The translations under genes and the position numbers were made by a program. This document shows, piece after piece, positions 17,682-25,790 of a stretch of 37,877 bases of DNA; within the stretch, counting starts at the first letter, position 1, and every line of letters starts with the position of its first letter. The notes under the pieces were generated by a model. The model was not told where the DNA came from and made no database searches. It was given only the letters and a program-made list of their open reading frames with translations. Location of the stretch: assembly GCA_944385795.1 (NCBI GenBank), contig CALWYP010000020.1, forward strand, positions 1-37,877. Reading direction: 5' to 3'. Source of the DNA: an uncultured Oscillospiraceae bacterium (GTDB lineage: Bacteria; Bacillota; Clostridia; Oscillospirales; Oscillospiraceae).

Positions 17682-20225
17682 ATGGCCAAGGACTATAAAC
17701 CGGAAGACATAATGTTCCCGGATCAGAAGATCGTCTCCTCCGAGATCGTCGGGGAGATGAAATCGAGCTATATCGACTACGCCATGAGCGTCATCGTGGG
17801 CAGGGCGCTGCCCGACGTGCGCGACGGGCTCAAGCCCGTGCACAGGCGCATACTCTACGCCATGTACGAGGACGGGCTGACCTCGGACAAGCCCTTCAAG
17901 AAATCCGCGACCTGCGTCGGCGACGTGCTGGGCCGCTACCATCCGCACGGCGACGCCTCGGTCTACGACGCCCTGGTGCGCCTGGCGCAGGACTTCTCCA
18001 TGCGCTATCCCCTCGTGGACGGGCACGGCAACTTCGGCTCCGTGGACGGCGACCCCCCGGCCGCCTACCGTTACACCGAGGCGCGCATGGCGAAGCTCTC
18101 CGAGGAGATGCTGCGCGACCTCGAGAAGGACACGGTGGACTGGGACCCGAACTTCGACGAGAGCCGCCGCGAGCCCCGCGTGCTGCCCTCCCGCTTCCCC
18201 AACCTGCTCGTCAACGGCTCGAGCGGCATAGCCGTCGGCATGGCGACGAATATCCCGCCGCACAACCTGACCGAGGTCATAAACGCCTGCGTCTGCGTGC
18301 TTGAGAACCCGGAGGCCACGCTCTCCGACCTCATGAAGCATGTCTCCGGCCCGGACTTCCCCACGAAGGGCATAATTATGGGCCGCAGCGGCATCCGCGC
18401 CGCCTACGCCACGGGCCGCGGCAAGATCGTCCTGCGCGCGCGCACGCAGTTCGAGGAGTACGGCCACGACCGGATACGCATCATCGTGACCGAGCTGCCT
18501 TACCAGGTGAACAAGAAGCAGCTGGTGGAGAACATGGCCGAGCAGGTCCGCGACAAGAAGCTCGACGGCATAAGCGGGCTGCGCGACGAGTCCGACCGCA
18601 ACGGTATGCGCATAGTCATAGAGCTCAAGCGCGACGCGAACCCCCAGGTCGTGCTCAACCGCCTCTTTTCCCAGACCCAGCTCCAGACCAGCTTCTCCAT
18701 AAACATGCTCGCCCTGGTGAACAACCAGAGCCAGCCGAAAATACTCTCCCTGCGGCATATAATAGACGAGTACCTCGCCTTCCAGGAGGACCTCATCGTG
18801 CGCCGCACCCGCTTCGACCTCAAGAAGGCCCAGGAGAGGGCCCACCTGCTGGAGGGCCTGCTCATAGCCCAGGACAACATCGACGAGGTCATAAGGATAA
18901 TCCGCGAGAGCTACGATAACGCGCGCGAGAACCTTATGAAGCGCTTCGGCCTGGACGAGATACAGGCCCAGGCCATACTGGACATGCGACTGAAGGCGCT
19001 GCAGGGCCTCGACCGCGAGAAGCTGCAGAACGAATACGACGAGCTGGAGGCGCGCATAGCCTATTACCAGGGCCTGCTCGCCGACCCCGAGAAGATAAAG
19101 GCCGTGCTGAAGGACGAGCTCACCGCCATACGCGACAGGTACGGCGACGGGCGCATGACCGAGATCCAGGACGTCGAGGACGAGATAGACATAGAGGACC
19201 TGATCGAGGAGGAGAAGTGCGTCTTCACCCTCACCCACTCGGGCTATATAAAGCGCCTGCCCGCGAGCGAATACAGGGCCCAGGGCCGCGGCGGCCGCGG
19301 CGTGAAGGGCATGTCCACGCGCGAGGAGGACTATGTTGAGACGGTATTCACCGCCTCCACGCACGACAACATCTATTTCTTCACCAGCTTCGGCAAGGCT
19401 TACCAGCGCAAGGGCTATCAGATACCCGAGGCCGGCAGGTCCGCGCGCGGCACCAATATCGTCAACATCCTGCCCACCGACCCGGGCGAGCGCGTGGTAT
19501 GTATGCTGCACCAGCGCGAGGGGGCGAAGTTCCTCTTCCTCTCCACCGCAAACGGCACGGTCAAGCGCATGAGCCTGGAGGCCATACGCAACATACGCAA
19601 GAACGGCATACGCGCGCTGAATATCGACGAGGGCGACGAGCTCATCTCCGCCTGCCTCACCGACGGCAGGCGCAATATCCTGCTCGCCACGCGCGACGGC
19701 TACGCGATATGCTTCGCCGAGGGCGACGTGCGGCCCATGGGCCGCGACGCCGTGGGCGTGCGGGGCATAAAGCTGCGCGAGGGCGACCGCGTCATCGGCG
19801 CGCTGCCCGCCCTGGACGGGGCCCAGGTACTCAGCCTGACGGAGAACGGCTACGGCAAGCGCACAGCCGTCGAGGAATACCTGCGCGGCGGCGAGGAGGC
19901 CGCGGTACAGAAGCGCGGCGGCATGGGCCTCAAGAGCTACAACGTCACGGAGAAGACCGGCCGCGTGGCGGCCGTGCGCATGGTAAAGGGCGAAGAGGAC
20001 GCGCTGATTGTCGCGGACGACGGCACCATTATCCGCACCGGCGTCGCAGGCGTCTCCGTGCTGGGCCGGGCCACGCAGGGCGTGCGCATAATGCGGCCCA
20101 ACGAGGGCGCGAAGGTCATATCCGCCGCGCTGACGGAGCCTGAAAACGCCGAAGAGCTGGAGGACGGGGACGAAAAATCTGTTGAAAATGTTGATAATTC
20201 CGCCCAAACCGCGCAGGAGGACTGA
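17682..20225 (+). CDS. gyrA: DNA gyrase subunit A
   Basis: DNA-cleaving subunit of gyrase, 847 residues. The catalytic tyrosine is Tyr131 in [10 protein letters not shown]. The N-terminal breakage-reunion domain is followed by the C-terminal pinwheel, with a GyrA-box-like QGRGGRG near 534 that would wrap DNA. The quinolone-contact segment reads [10 protein letters not shown]: the position equivalent to Escherichia coli Ser83 is Ala92, while the acidic partner Asp96 is kept. The ribosome-binding site AAAGGTGG precedes the ATG. The stop shares one base with the rnhA start. Confidence 0.99.
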   Translation: MAKDYKPEDIMFPDQKIVSSEIVGEMKSSYIDYAMSVIVGRALPDVRDGLKPVHRRILYAMYEDGLTSDKPFKKSATCVGDVLGRYHPHGDASVYDALVRLAQDFSMRYPLVDGHGNFGSVDGDPPAAYRYTEARMAKLSEEMLRDLEKDTVDWDPNFDESRREPRVLPSRFPNLLVNGSSGIAVGMATNIPPHNLTEVINACVCVLENPEATLSDLMKHVSGPDFPTKGIIMGRSGIRAAYATGRGKIVLRARTQFEEYGHDRIRIIVTELPYQVNKKQLVENMAEQVRDKKLDGISGLRDESDRNGMRIVIELKRDANPQVVLNRLFSQTQLQTSFSINMLALVNNQSQPKILSLRHIIDEYLAFQEDLIVRRTRFDLKKAQERAHLLEGLLIAQDNIDEVIRIIRESYDNARENLMKRFGLDEIQAQAILDMRLKALQGLDREKLQNEYDELEARIAYYQGLLADPEKIKAVLKDELTAIRDRYGDGRMTEIQDVEDEIDIEDLIEEEKCVFTLTHSGYIKRLPASEYRAQGRGGRGVKGMSTREEDYVETVFTASTHDNIYFFTSFGKAYQRKGYQIPEAGRSARGTNIVNILPTDPGERVVCMLHQREGAKFLFLSTANGTVKRMSLEAIRNIRKNGIRALNIDEGDELISACLTDGRRNILLATRDGYAICFAEGDVRPMGRDAVGVRGIKLREGDRVIGALPALDGAQVLSLTENGYGKRTAVEEYLRGGEEAAVQKRGGMGLKSYNVTEKTGRVAAVRMVKGEEDALIVADDGTIIRTGVAGVSVLGRATQGVRIMRPNEGAKVISAALTEPENAEELEDGDEKSVENVDNSAQTAQED

Positions 20226-20692
20226 TGAAATCCGTAATTATATACACTGACGGGGCCTGCTCGGGGAACCCGGGCCCGGGCGGCTGGGCCGCCGTGCTGA
20301 GCTATAACGGCCGCGAGAAGGAGCTCTCCGGCGGCGAGGAGTCCACGACCAACAACCGTATGGAGCTCTCCGCCGCCATAGCCGGGCTCGCCGCGCTGAC
20401 GGAGCGCTGCTCCGTTACGCTCTACACCGACTCGCAGTATATTGAGCGCGCGGTGAACGAGCATTGGCTGGACTCGTGGAAAAAGCGCGGCTGGCGGCGC
20501 AAGGACGGCCCGGTCAAGAACCTGGAGCTCTGGAAGGAGCTCGACCGCCTGCTCGGCGAGCACAGCGTGACGCTGCGCTGGGTGAAGGGGCACGCGGACA
20601 ATGAGATGAACAACCGCTGCGATGCGCTCGCGGTCGCGCGCCGGGACGAATACGCCGGCCGCGCCCGCCGGAGGGAGCCAAGTGAAAACTAA
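20225..20692 (+). CDS. rnhA: Ribonuclease HI
   Basis: Degrades the RNA strand of RNA-DNA hybrids such as R-loops and primers. It has 155 residues with the full catalytic set: Asp9 ([14 protein letters not shown]), Glu47 (NNRMEL), Asp69 (YTDSQY), the loop histidine His123 (WVKGHADN) and Asp133. The basic [11 protein letters not shown] handle, typical of the Escherichia coli form, is present. It starts on the gyrA stop (TGATG), with GGAGG inside the gyrA end as ribosome-binding site. It is apparently co-transcribed with gyrase. Confidence 0.97.
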   Translation: MKSVIIYTDGACSGNPGPGGWAAVLSYNGREKELSGGEESTTNNRMELSAAIAGLAALTERCSVTLYTDSQYIERAVNEHWLDSWKKRGWRRKDGPVKNLELWKELDRLLGEHSVTLRWVKGHADNEMNNRCDALAVARRDEYAGRARRREPSEN

Positions 20693-22445
20693 AAAGCAAA
20701 AGAGCGGACTCGGCGAATTTTTCGCCTTCTTCAAGCCGCATATGGGCCTTTTCCTGATGGACATGGCCTGCGCCACGCTGGCCTCGGCGATAGACCTCGC
20801 CTTCCCATACGTCTCGCGCATGAGCATGACCGCCCTGCTGCCCGAGCGGCTCTTCACTACCTTTTTCGTCGTGATGGGCGTCATGATACTGGCCTATATG
20901 CTCAAGGGCGTGTGCTATTACTTTATCACCGTCCTGGGCCACCGCATGGGCGTCTACGTCGAGGCCGACATGCGCCGGGCGGCCTTCAACCACATACAGA
21001 AGCTCAGCTTCAGCTTTTTCGACCACAACCGCACAGGCGCGCTTATGAGCCGGATAACGAGCGACCTCTTTGAGATAACCGAGCTCGCGCACCACGGGCC
21101 GGAGGACATACTCATTTCCTGCCTCACGATAGCCGGGGCCCTGGCCGTGATGTACACGATAGACTGGCGCCTCGCCCTGGTGCTCACCGTGGCGCTGCCC
21201 GTGCTGATAGCCTTTACGCTCAGCCGCCGCGTGCGCATGAAGAAGGCAAACCTCGAGGTCAAGCGCAAGACGGCGGAGATAAATTCCGCCATCGAGAGCG
21301 GTATTTCCGGCATACGCACGGCGAAGGCCTTCGCCAACGAGAAGGCCGAGGACGACAAGTTCGCCGCCGCCAACGAGAAGTACAAGGCCGCAAGGAAGGA
21401 ATACTTCAACGCCATGGGCGGCTTCCAGAGCGGGATGGAGTTCACCACCAGCATAATGCAGGTGCTTGTGATAGCCGCGGGCGGGTACTTCATCATGCGC
21501 GGGGAGATGGACTACGTCGACCTGATGACCTTCTCGCTCTACGTCTCCACCTTCGTGACGCCCGTCAGGAAGCTGGCCGCCTTCTCCGAGACCTATATGC
21601 AGGGCACGGCGGGCTTTTCCCGCTTCCTGGAGCTCATGCGCACGGAGCCGGAGATAAAGGACGCGCCGGGCGCGGGCGAGCTCAGCGGCGTCAGGGGCGC
21701 CGTCGAGTACAGGGACGTCGGCTTCCGCTACGGCGGCGACAAGCCCTGGGTGCTCAAGGACATCAACCTCAGCATAGAGCCGGGCGAGAAGCTGGCCATA
21801 GTCGGGCCCTCCGGCGGGGGCAAGACCACGCTCTGCCAGCTTTTAGAGCGCTTCTACGACGTCACGGAGGGCGCTGTCCTGGTCGACGGCCGGGACGTGC
21901 GCACGGTCACGCAGGAGTCGCTGCACCGCTGCATAGGCATAATCCAGCAGGACGTCTTCATCTTCGCCGGCACTATAAGGGACAACATACGCTACGGCAG
22001 GCCCGACGCCACGGACGCGGAGATAATCGCCGCCGCCGTGCGCGCGGAGATACATCAGGACATAATGAACATGCCCGAGGGCTACGACACCTTTGTGGGC
22101 GAGCGCGGCGTCATGCTCTCCGGCGGGCAGAAGCAGCGCCTGAGCATAGCGCGCGTTTTCCTCAAGAACCCGCCCATACTCGTCATGGACGAGGCCACCA
22201 GCGCGCTCGACTCCGTCACGGAGCAGCGCATACAGCAGAGCCTGGACAGCCTCGCCGAGGGCCGCACGAGCATAATCATCGCCCACCGCCTGAGCACGAT
22301 ACGCGGCGCCGACCGCGTGGCCGTCGTGGAGGACGAGCACATTGTGGAGAGCGGCGCTCCCGCGGAGCTGCTTGCGAAGGGCGGCGAGTTCGCAAAGCTC
22401 TGGTACTCACAGTTTGACACACAGGACCATCCGGAGGAAAAATAA
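20682..22445 (+). CDS. ABC exporter, fused permease and ATPase (half-transporter)
   Basis: A type-IV ABC exporter half, 587 residues from the GTG at 20682. GGAGGGA (20670-20676) sits just upstream of this GTG, and an upstream ATG inside rnhA would add only low-complexity sequence. Six hydrophobic segments span about 15-310. The ATPase domain has Walker [10 protein letters not shown] at 375, Q-loop IIQQDVF, signature [10 protein letters not shown] at 479, Walker [14 protein letters not shown] near 500 and H-loop IAHRLS near 534. It needs a partner, so it probably works as a homodimer. The substrate (lipid, drug or peptide) cannot be told. It overlaps rnhA by 11 bp. Confidence 0.92.
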   Translation: MKTKKQKSGLGEFFAFFKPHMGLFLMDMACATLASAIDLAFPYVSRMSMTALLPERLFTTFFVVMGVMILAYMLKGVCYYFITVLGHRMGVYVEADMRRAAFNHIQKLSFSFFDHNRTGALMSRITSDLFEITELAHHGPEDILISCLTIAGALAVMYTIDWRLALVLTVALPVLIAFTLSRRVRMKKANLEVKRKTAEINSAIESGISGIRTAKAFANEKAEDDKFAAANEKYKAARKEYFNAMGGFQSGMEFTTSIMQVLVIAAGGYFIMRGEMDYVDLMTFSLYVSTFVTPVRKLAAFSETYMQGTAGFSRFLELMRTEPEIKDAPGAGELSGVRGAVEYRDVGFRYGGDKPWVLKDINLSIEPGEKLAIVGPSGGGKTTLCQLLERFYDVTEGAVLVDGRDVRTVTQESLHRCIGIIQQDVFIFAGTIRDNIRYGRPDATDAEIIAAAVRAEIHQDIMNMPEGYDTFVGERGVMLSGGQKQRLSIARVFLKNPPILVMDEATSALDSVTEQRIQQSLDSLAEGRTSIIIAHRLSTIRGADRVAVVEDEHIVESGAPAELLAKGGEFAKLWYSQFDTQDHPEEK

Positions 22446-23018
22446 ATGGCCATATATCACATAGAGCGCGGCGGGCACGCCGACATGAAGCGCATATACC
22501 CGATGATGACCTTCGACTTCCACGATTGGGAACGGCCTACGCAGCTGGAACTCCAGCGCGCGATGCTGCGCGGGGCGGAGCTCCTGCTCCTGAAGGACGC
22601 GCAGAACGCCGAATGTGGCTACGCGGTAATGCTCCGCAGCCGGCTGACCGGCTACGTCCTGCTCGGCTGGCTCGCCGTTTACCCGCACATACGCGGCGGC
22701 GGCATAGGCGGGGAGTTCCTCAAACTCATCCGCGAGCACTACGCCGGCTGGCAGGGCATACTGCTCGAGGTGACCGAGTACCCTGAGCTGGAGAAGGCCA
22801 GGAAGCTCCACGCCTTCTATGGGCGCAACGGCTACGCGGACCTTGACTGCCGCTATACCCTCGGCGGGCGCGAGTGCGCGCTGATGTACCTGCCCATCGC
22901 CGGGCCTAAGGACGTGAGCCGCGTGGTCAGGAGCGTCGTGCGCAGCGTCTACGCCTGCCTCTATTCAGAGCAGTTTATCTGGCGGTATATAAACATTGAA
23001 AAAGACGGCGACGTATGA
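22446..23018 (+). CDS. GNAT-family N-acetyltransferase
   Basis: A 190-residue protein with the GNAT acetyl-CoA fold. WLAVYPHIRGGGIGGEFLKLI contains the pyrophosphate-binding loop (R-G-G-G-I-G-G), and the C-terminal KLHAFYGRNGYADLDCRYTL matches the usual strand and turn after the substrate helix. It begins directly after the stop of the ABC exporter, so the two are likely translated together and may act on one compound. Residues about 158-190 form an extra tail with hydrophobic character. The substrate is unknown. Confidence 0.82.
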   Translation: MAIYHIERGGHADMKRIYPMMTFDFHDWERPTQLELQRAMLRGAELLLLKDAQNAECGYAVMLRSRLTGYVLLGWLAVYPHIRGGGIGGEFLKLIREHYAGWQGILLEVTEYPELEKARKLHAFYGRNGYADLDCRYTLGGRECALMYLPIAGPKDVSRVVRSVVRSVYACLYSEQFIWRYINIEKDGDV

Positions 23019-23020
23019 AA

Positions 23021-23050
23021 AATCGCCCGGAACCACGGTTCCGGGCGATT
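23021..23050. terminator. Bidirectional terminator closing the dnaN-to-GNAT run
   Basis: AATCGCCCGGAAC (23021-23033) pairs perfectly with GTTCCGGGCGATT (23038-23050), with a 4-nt loop. It lies between converging genes. Read on the minus strand it ends in TTTTT, so it also serves the minus-strand module. Confidence 0.92.
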
Positions 23051-23051
23051 A

Positions 23052-23639
23052 TTATATCAGCGGCTGCACAAGCATCGCCGCGCGCAGCGCAAGCCAGAGC
23101 CAGAGGCTTACGAAGCTCAGCGCGAAGGCGGCGAGGCAGGCGCGGTTATACCGGACGCGGACAGTGAGCGCGAGGCAGACCGACACGGAAAGCGCGGAAA
23201 TTACGGCCAATATGCCGTTCAGCGCCGACAAAAGGCCGGGAACGGCCGGTATCTCCCCCTCGCCAGCGAGCCAGGCGAGGCCCCTCGCCGTGTCGCCTGT
23301 GGTCAGCACAAGCGCGGCATAGACAATGAGCGCCATCCCCGCGAGCAGGTTTAGCGCGCGCCGCCTCGCACCGCCCATAGGGTACTTCCCCGCCCGGCGG
23401 CCGGGCGCGACGCAGGCGTACACCCATGGCACGCGGCAGCAGCCGGCGCCCTCCGCCGCCTTGCGCGGCTCCACGAGAGTATAGCTCCCTCCGGGGCCCT
23501 CCGCGCTCAGGGCGAGGAAGGGCAGGGCCCTGGAAATCCGCCGCAGCTCGCGCCCCTCGCGGGCGAGCGAGTTCGCCCAGGCCTCGAGGGCCGCCAGGTC
23601 CCAGGGCAGGCAGGGAAGGAAGTGCAGCTTTTTAGACAT
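23052..23639 (-). CDS. DUF2812-like membrane protein of unknown function
   Basis: 195 residues from the ATG at 23639, preceded by GAGGTGGG at suitable spacing; a GTG four codons upstream is a less likely start. The N-terminal third (KLHFLPCLPWDLAALEAWANSLAREGRELRRIS, then a GSYTLVEPR strand) resembles DUF2812 proteins, which often accompany small regulators. Three hydrophobic segments follow, at about 105-125, 140-165 and 170-190. It is the last gene of a three-gene minus-strand module under an XRE regulator. No catalytic residues are recognisable, and its role is unknown. Confidence 0.6.
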   Translation of the reverse strand: MSKKLHFLPCLPWDLAALEAWANSLAREGRELRRISRALPFLALSAEGPGGSYTLVEPRKAAEGAGCCRVPWVYACVAPGRRAGKYPMGGARRRALNLLAGMALIVYAALVLTTGDTARGLAWLAGEGEIPAVPGLLSALNGILAVISALSVSVCLALTVRVRYNRACLAAFALSFVSLWLWLALRAAMLVQPLI

Positions 23640-23658
23640 CTTTATACCCACCTCGCGG

Positions 23659-24057
23659 TCAGATCTTTTTGCCGATTATATTGCTCGCGGCTATCAGGAT
23701 CACGGGCTGGACGGCCAGCATCACGCCGGTTATTATGGCGGGAAGGCTGTAGTCGAGGATGATGAAAACCACGGTGGCGAGGCTGAAGAGGAACGTGTCT
23801 ATCCCGCAGGCCAGATATCCGGCGCGGTACTTGATCTGCACATTTCGCTCGTCCTCCACCTCAATTTCAAAGTTTTCGTCCTTTTTCCGCTGCTTATCGT
23901 ACCAGAGCTGCACATAGCTGAGCCCGAATACGCAGCCGAAGGCGCAGGCGAGGCCGGCGTCCGCCGCCTTGGGGAAATCCGCGAAGGCGATAAGCAGAAG
24001 CAGCGCCGCGCAGGCCGCGTAGCCGAGATACCAGAGCCTAGTCCTGTCCCTCTTCAT
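23659..24057 (-). CDS. Four-pass membrane protein paired with an XRE regulator
   Basis: 132 residues from the ATG at 24057 (GAGGAGGT 8 nt upstream). Four hydrophobic helices lie at about 7-28, 33-52, 78-102 and 106-128. Between helices 2 and 3 is a charged cytoplasmic loop with the motif DERNVQIKYRAG. That DERN-x-x-I-x-x-(K/R)-A-G loop is common in small membrane proteins encoded next to XRE regulators in Firmicutes; their function is not established. It overlaps the regulator by 20 bp and is followed by the DUF2812-like gene. Confidence 0.75.
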   Translation of the reverse strand: MKRDRTRLWYLGYAACAALLLLIAFADFPKAADAGLACAFGCVFGLSYVQLWYDKQRKKDENFEIEVEDERNVQIKYRAGYLACGIDTFLFSLATVVFIILDYSLPAIITGVMLAVQPVILIAASNIIGKKI

Positions 24058-24241
24058 AGATGAATACCTCCTCAATGCTCAGGCCGAAATAGCGCGCTAT
24101 CCTGAAGGCCAGCGTTATGGACGGGTTGTAGCGCCCGTTCTCCAGCGAGCCTATGGTCTGCCGCGATACGCGCAGGGCGCGCGCCAGCTCCTCCTGGTTT
24201 AAGCCGCGCTCCCGCCGCAGCTCCTCTAAGCGGTTCTTCAT
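24038..24241 (-). CDS. Small XRE-family transcriptional regulator
   Basis: 67 residues, essentially one Cro/CI-type helix-turn-helix: LEELRRERGLNQEELARALRVSRQTIGSLENGRYNPS, then AFRIARYFGLSIEEVF. This is the short stand-alone type usually encoded beside a membrane protein. The start is the ATG at 24241, with AGGTGG upstream. Further upstream in-frame codons cross the promoter and were rejected. Repeats bracketing its promoter suggest that it represses itself and the two downstream membrane genes. Confidence 0.9.
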   Translation of the reverse strand: MKNRLEELRRERGLNQEELARALRVSRQTIGSLENGRYNPSITLAFRIARYFGLSIEEVFIYEEGQD

Positions 24242-24256
24242 AGTCCACCTCACAAT

Positions 24257-24320
24257 GGAAAGCAAACTTTCCGCATCCAATATAACACGCACGTTCAAAT
24301 ATGTCAAGCGTACTTTCCAT
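24257..24320 (-). promoter_or_regulatory. Promoter and operator repeats of the XRE module
   Basis: Minus strand: TTGACA (24302-24307), exactly 17 bp, TATATT (24279-24284). ATGGAAAG lies just upstream of the -35 (24313-24320). Downstream of the -10, GGAAAG and CTTTCC form an inverted repeat (24257-24272). Read with the gene, the two copies are GGAAAGTACGCTT and GGAAAGTTTGCTT, 11 of 13 matching. This is a strong candidate operator pair. Confidence 0.75.
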
Positions 24321-24340
24321 AGCCGCGCAAAAACCCGCCC

Positions 24341-24384
24341 GGGAAAAGCGAAAGGCCCGCCGGATCTCCCGACGGACCTTTCGC
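24341..24384 (-). terminator. rpsT terminator
   Basis: Minus strand: an imperfect GC-rich stem whose base is GCGAAAGG/CCTTTCGC (24348-24355 with 24377-24384), followed by TTTTCCC. It lies 8 bp after the rpsT stop. Confidence 0.8.
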
Positions 24385-24391
24385 GCTGCGC

Positions 24392-24655
24392 TTAGTTCAT
24401 GGCGTTGAGCTTCTGGGTCATGGCGCTCTTCTTGTGCGCGGCGTTGTTCTTGTGAAGCAGTCCCTTGGCCGCGGCGCGGTCGACGGACTTGACAGCAACT
24501 TTATAGGCGCCGGCAGCGGCCTCCTTGTTGCCCTCGGCGACTGCCGCGTCGAACTTCTTCATAACGGTCTTGAGCGCGGTCTTCTGCGCGCGGTTGCGGG
24601 CGTTCTCCACCTTGCTCTTGGCGTCACGCTTCATGGCGGACTTGATGTTGGGCAT
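24392..24655 (-). CDS. rpsT: 30S ribosomal protein S20
   Basis: A primary 16S rRNA-binding protein, 87 residues, rich in Lys and Ala and largely helical. MPNIKSAMKRDAKSK opens the protein as in the family, and GLLHKNNAAHKKSAMT near the end is the conserved C-terminal motif. GGAGGAGGTGG precedes the ATG. It is a single-gene transcript divergent from gpr, with its own promoter and terminator. Confidence 0.98.
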   Translation of the reverse strand: MPNIKSAMKRDAKSKVENARNRAQKTALKTVMKKFDAAVAEGNKEAAAGAYKVAVKSVDRAAAKGLLHKNNAAHKKSAMTQKLNAMN

Positions 24656-24677
24656 GTTTCCTTGCCACCTCCTCCTA

Positions 24678-24740
24678 TAAAAATAGCGTGCGCGTACACG
24701 CTCGGACTGTTATTTTATCATTTAAGCGGACCAAATGCAA
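24678..24740 (-). promoter_or_regulatory. rpsT promoter and leader hairpin
   Basis: Minus strand: TTGCAT (24735-24740), 17-bp spacer, TGATAAAAT with the -10 at 24712-24717. Just downstream the leader holds AGCGTG/CACGCT (24685-24702, 6-nt loop), followed by ATTTTT, a short terminator-like element before the ribosome-binding site. It might allow attenuation or feedback by S20. Confidence 0.6.
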
Positions 24741-24768
24741 GCACAAATTTGATTTCCGCGCCCAAAAG

Positions 24769-24798
24769 GCATAATTTTTTCTTAAAGCGCGCAGACTA
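24769..24798 (+). promoter_or_regulatory. Candidate forespore sigma-F/G promoter of gpr
   Basis: GCATA (24769-24773), 18-bp spacer, CAGACTA (24792-24798). This resembles the forespore consensus (GYATR, then CATnnTA), with one mismatch in the -10. gpr is a forespore gene in Bacillus, which fits. No sigma-A promoter is apparent here. Confidence 0.5.
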
Positions 24799-24833
24799 TA
24801 CAGTATATTGCGTCCGTGAAGGGAGTAGACACA

Positions 24834-25673
24834 ATGACTGGTATTGTTAGGACCGACCTCGCCGTCGAAAGACGCGAACAGCTTGGCAGCGGCGAGCTCG
24901 CCGGGGTCAGGGCTTCGGCCTGGGACGCTGGCGATTACCGGGTGGAGCGCGTGGACATACTGGACGAGCGCGGGGAAGCAGCATTATGTAAACCCATCGG
25001 GGCCTACATCACTGTCTCCGCCGCGGCGCTGGCGGCGCGCAGGCCGGACTCCTTCAACAGCGGGGCTGAGCTGCTGTCCGGGCTCGTCAGGTCGCTTATC
25101 CCCGAGCCCGGGGCGCTCACGCTCGTGGCCGGCCTCGGCAACGCGGCCATGACGCCCGACGCCGTGGGCCCGCTTTGCGCGCAGTACGTCATAGCCACGC
25201 GCCACCTCAAATCCCAGACCCCCGACAATTTCGACTTCCTCTCCCCCGTCTGCGTGCTCGCGCCCGGCGTGCTGGGCTCCACGGGCATAGAGAGCGCCGA
25301 GGTGCTGCGCTCCGTCATCGAGCGCGTCAGTCCCGCGCAGGTAATAGCCGTGGACGCCCTCGCCGCCGCCTCCCTCGACCGCCTGTGCAGCTCGGTGCAG
25401 CTCTGCGACGCCGGGATAGTCCCCGGCTCCGGGGTCGGCAACAACCGCGCCGCCCTCTCGCGCGAGACGCTCGGCGTGCCTGTGCTGGCCCTCGGGGTGC
25501 CAACCGTGGTGGACGCGGCCCTTTTCAGCGACGCCGAGGCCGCGAAGGGCATGTTCGTCACGCCCAGGGATATAGACGAGGCCGTCAGGAGCCTGGCCAA
25601 GCTCCTGGGCTACGCCATCAACCTGGCCCTGCACGACGGCCTCACCATAGCCGACGTGGATATGCTGAAATAG
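24834..25673 (+). CDS. gpr: Spore protease GPR (germination endopeptidase, family A25)
   Basis: Degrades the small acid-soluble DNA-protecting proteins (SASPs) when spores germinate. It is made as a zymogen in the forespore. RTDLAVE near the N-terminus, GLGNAAMTPDAVGP, APGVLGSTGIE, IAVDALAA and SGVGNNR are family blocks. The two [18 protein letters not shown] the proposed catalytic pair of the Bacillus enzyme are Asp109 and Asp174. It has 279 residues, shorter than Bacillus GPR (about 370). AAGGGAG supports the ATG at 24834, leaving only five residues before RTDLAVE. A GTG at 24816 would give a Bacillus-like propeptide but has no ribosome-binding site. The stop codon abuts a parS site. Confidence 0.93.
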   Translation: MTGIVRTDLAVERREQLGSGELAGVRASAWDAGDYRVERVDILDERGEAALCKPIGAYITVSAAALAARRPDSFNSGAELLSGLVRSLIPEPGALTLVAGLGNAAMTPDAVGPLCAQYVIATRHLKSQTPDNFDFLSPVCVLAPGVLGSTGIESAEVLRSVIERVSPAQVIAVDALAAASLDRLCSSVQLCDAGIVPGSGVGNNRAALSRETLGVPVLALGVPTVVDAALFSDAEAAKGMFVTPRDIDEAVRSLAKLLGYAINLALHDGLTIADVDMLK

Positions 25674-25689
25674 TGTTTCACATGAAACA
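25674..25689. other. parS: parS centromere site 1
   Basis: TGTTTCACATGAAACA differs from the Bacillus parS consensus TGTTTCACGTGAAACA at one base. It begins on the base right after the gpr stop codon, about 13 kb from oriC. Confidence 0.88.
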
Positions 25690-25708
25690 GCGGGGAGGGG
25701 CGGAAAAA

Positions 25709-25724
25709 TGTTTCATGTGAAACA
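25709..25724. other. parS: parS centromere site 2
   Basis: TGTTTCATGTGAAACA, one base from consensus at the symmetry-related position to site 1. It is 35 bp centre-to-centre from site 1 and 2 bp upstream of the parA -35. Confidence 0.88.
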
Positions 25725-25726
25725 TG

Positions 25727-25755
25727 TTGAAGGCGGAGGCGGGCTGTGATATAAT
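25727..25755 (+). promoter_or_regulatory. parAB promoter
   Basis: TTGAAG (25727-25732), 17-bp spacer, TGATATAAT (extended -10, TATAAT at 25750-25755). ParB loaded at the adjacent parS could cover it, giving autoregulation. Confidence 0.7.
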
Positions 25756-25790
25756 GTGACGGCAAACGACGTAGAGAAAAGAGGCAGGAT

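Noticed and set aside
20182..20200. DnaA-box-like TGTTGATAA at the end of gyrA
   Set aside because: A single 8/9 match in coding sequence, with no neighbouring boxes or AT-rich element.
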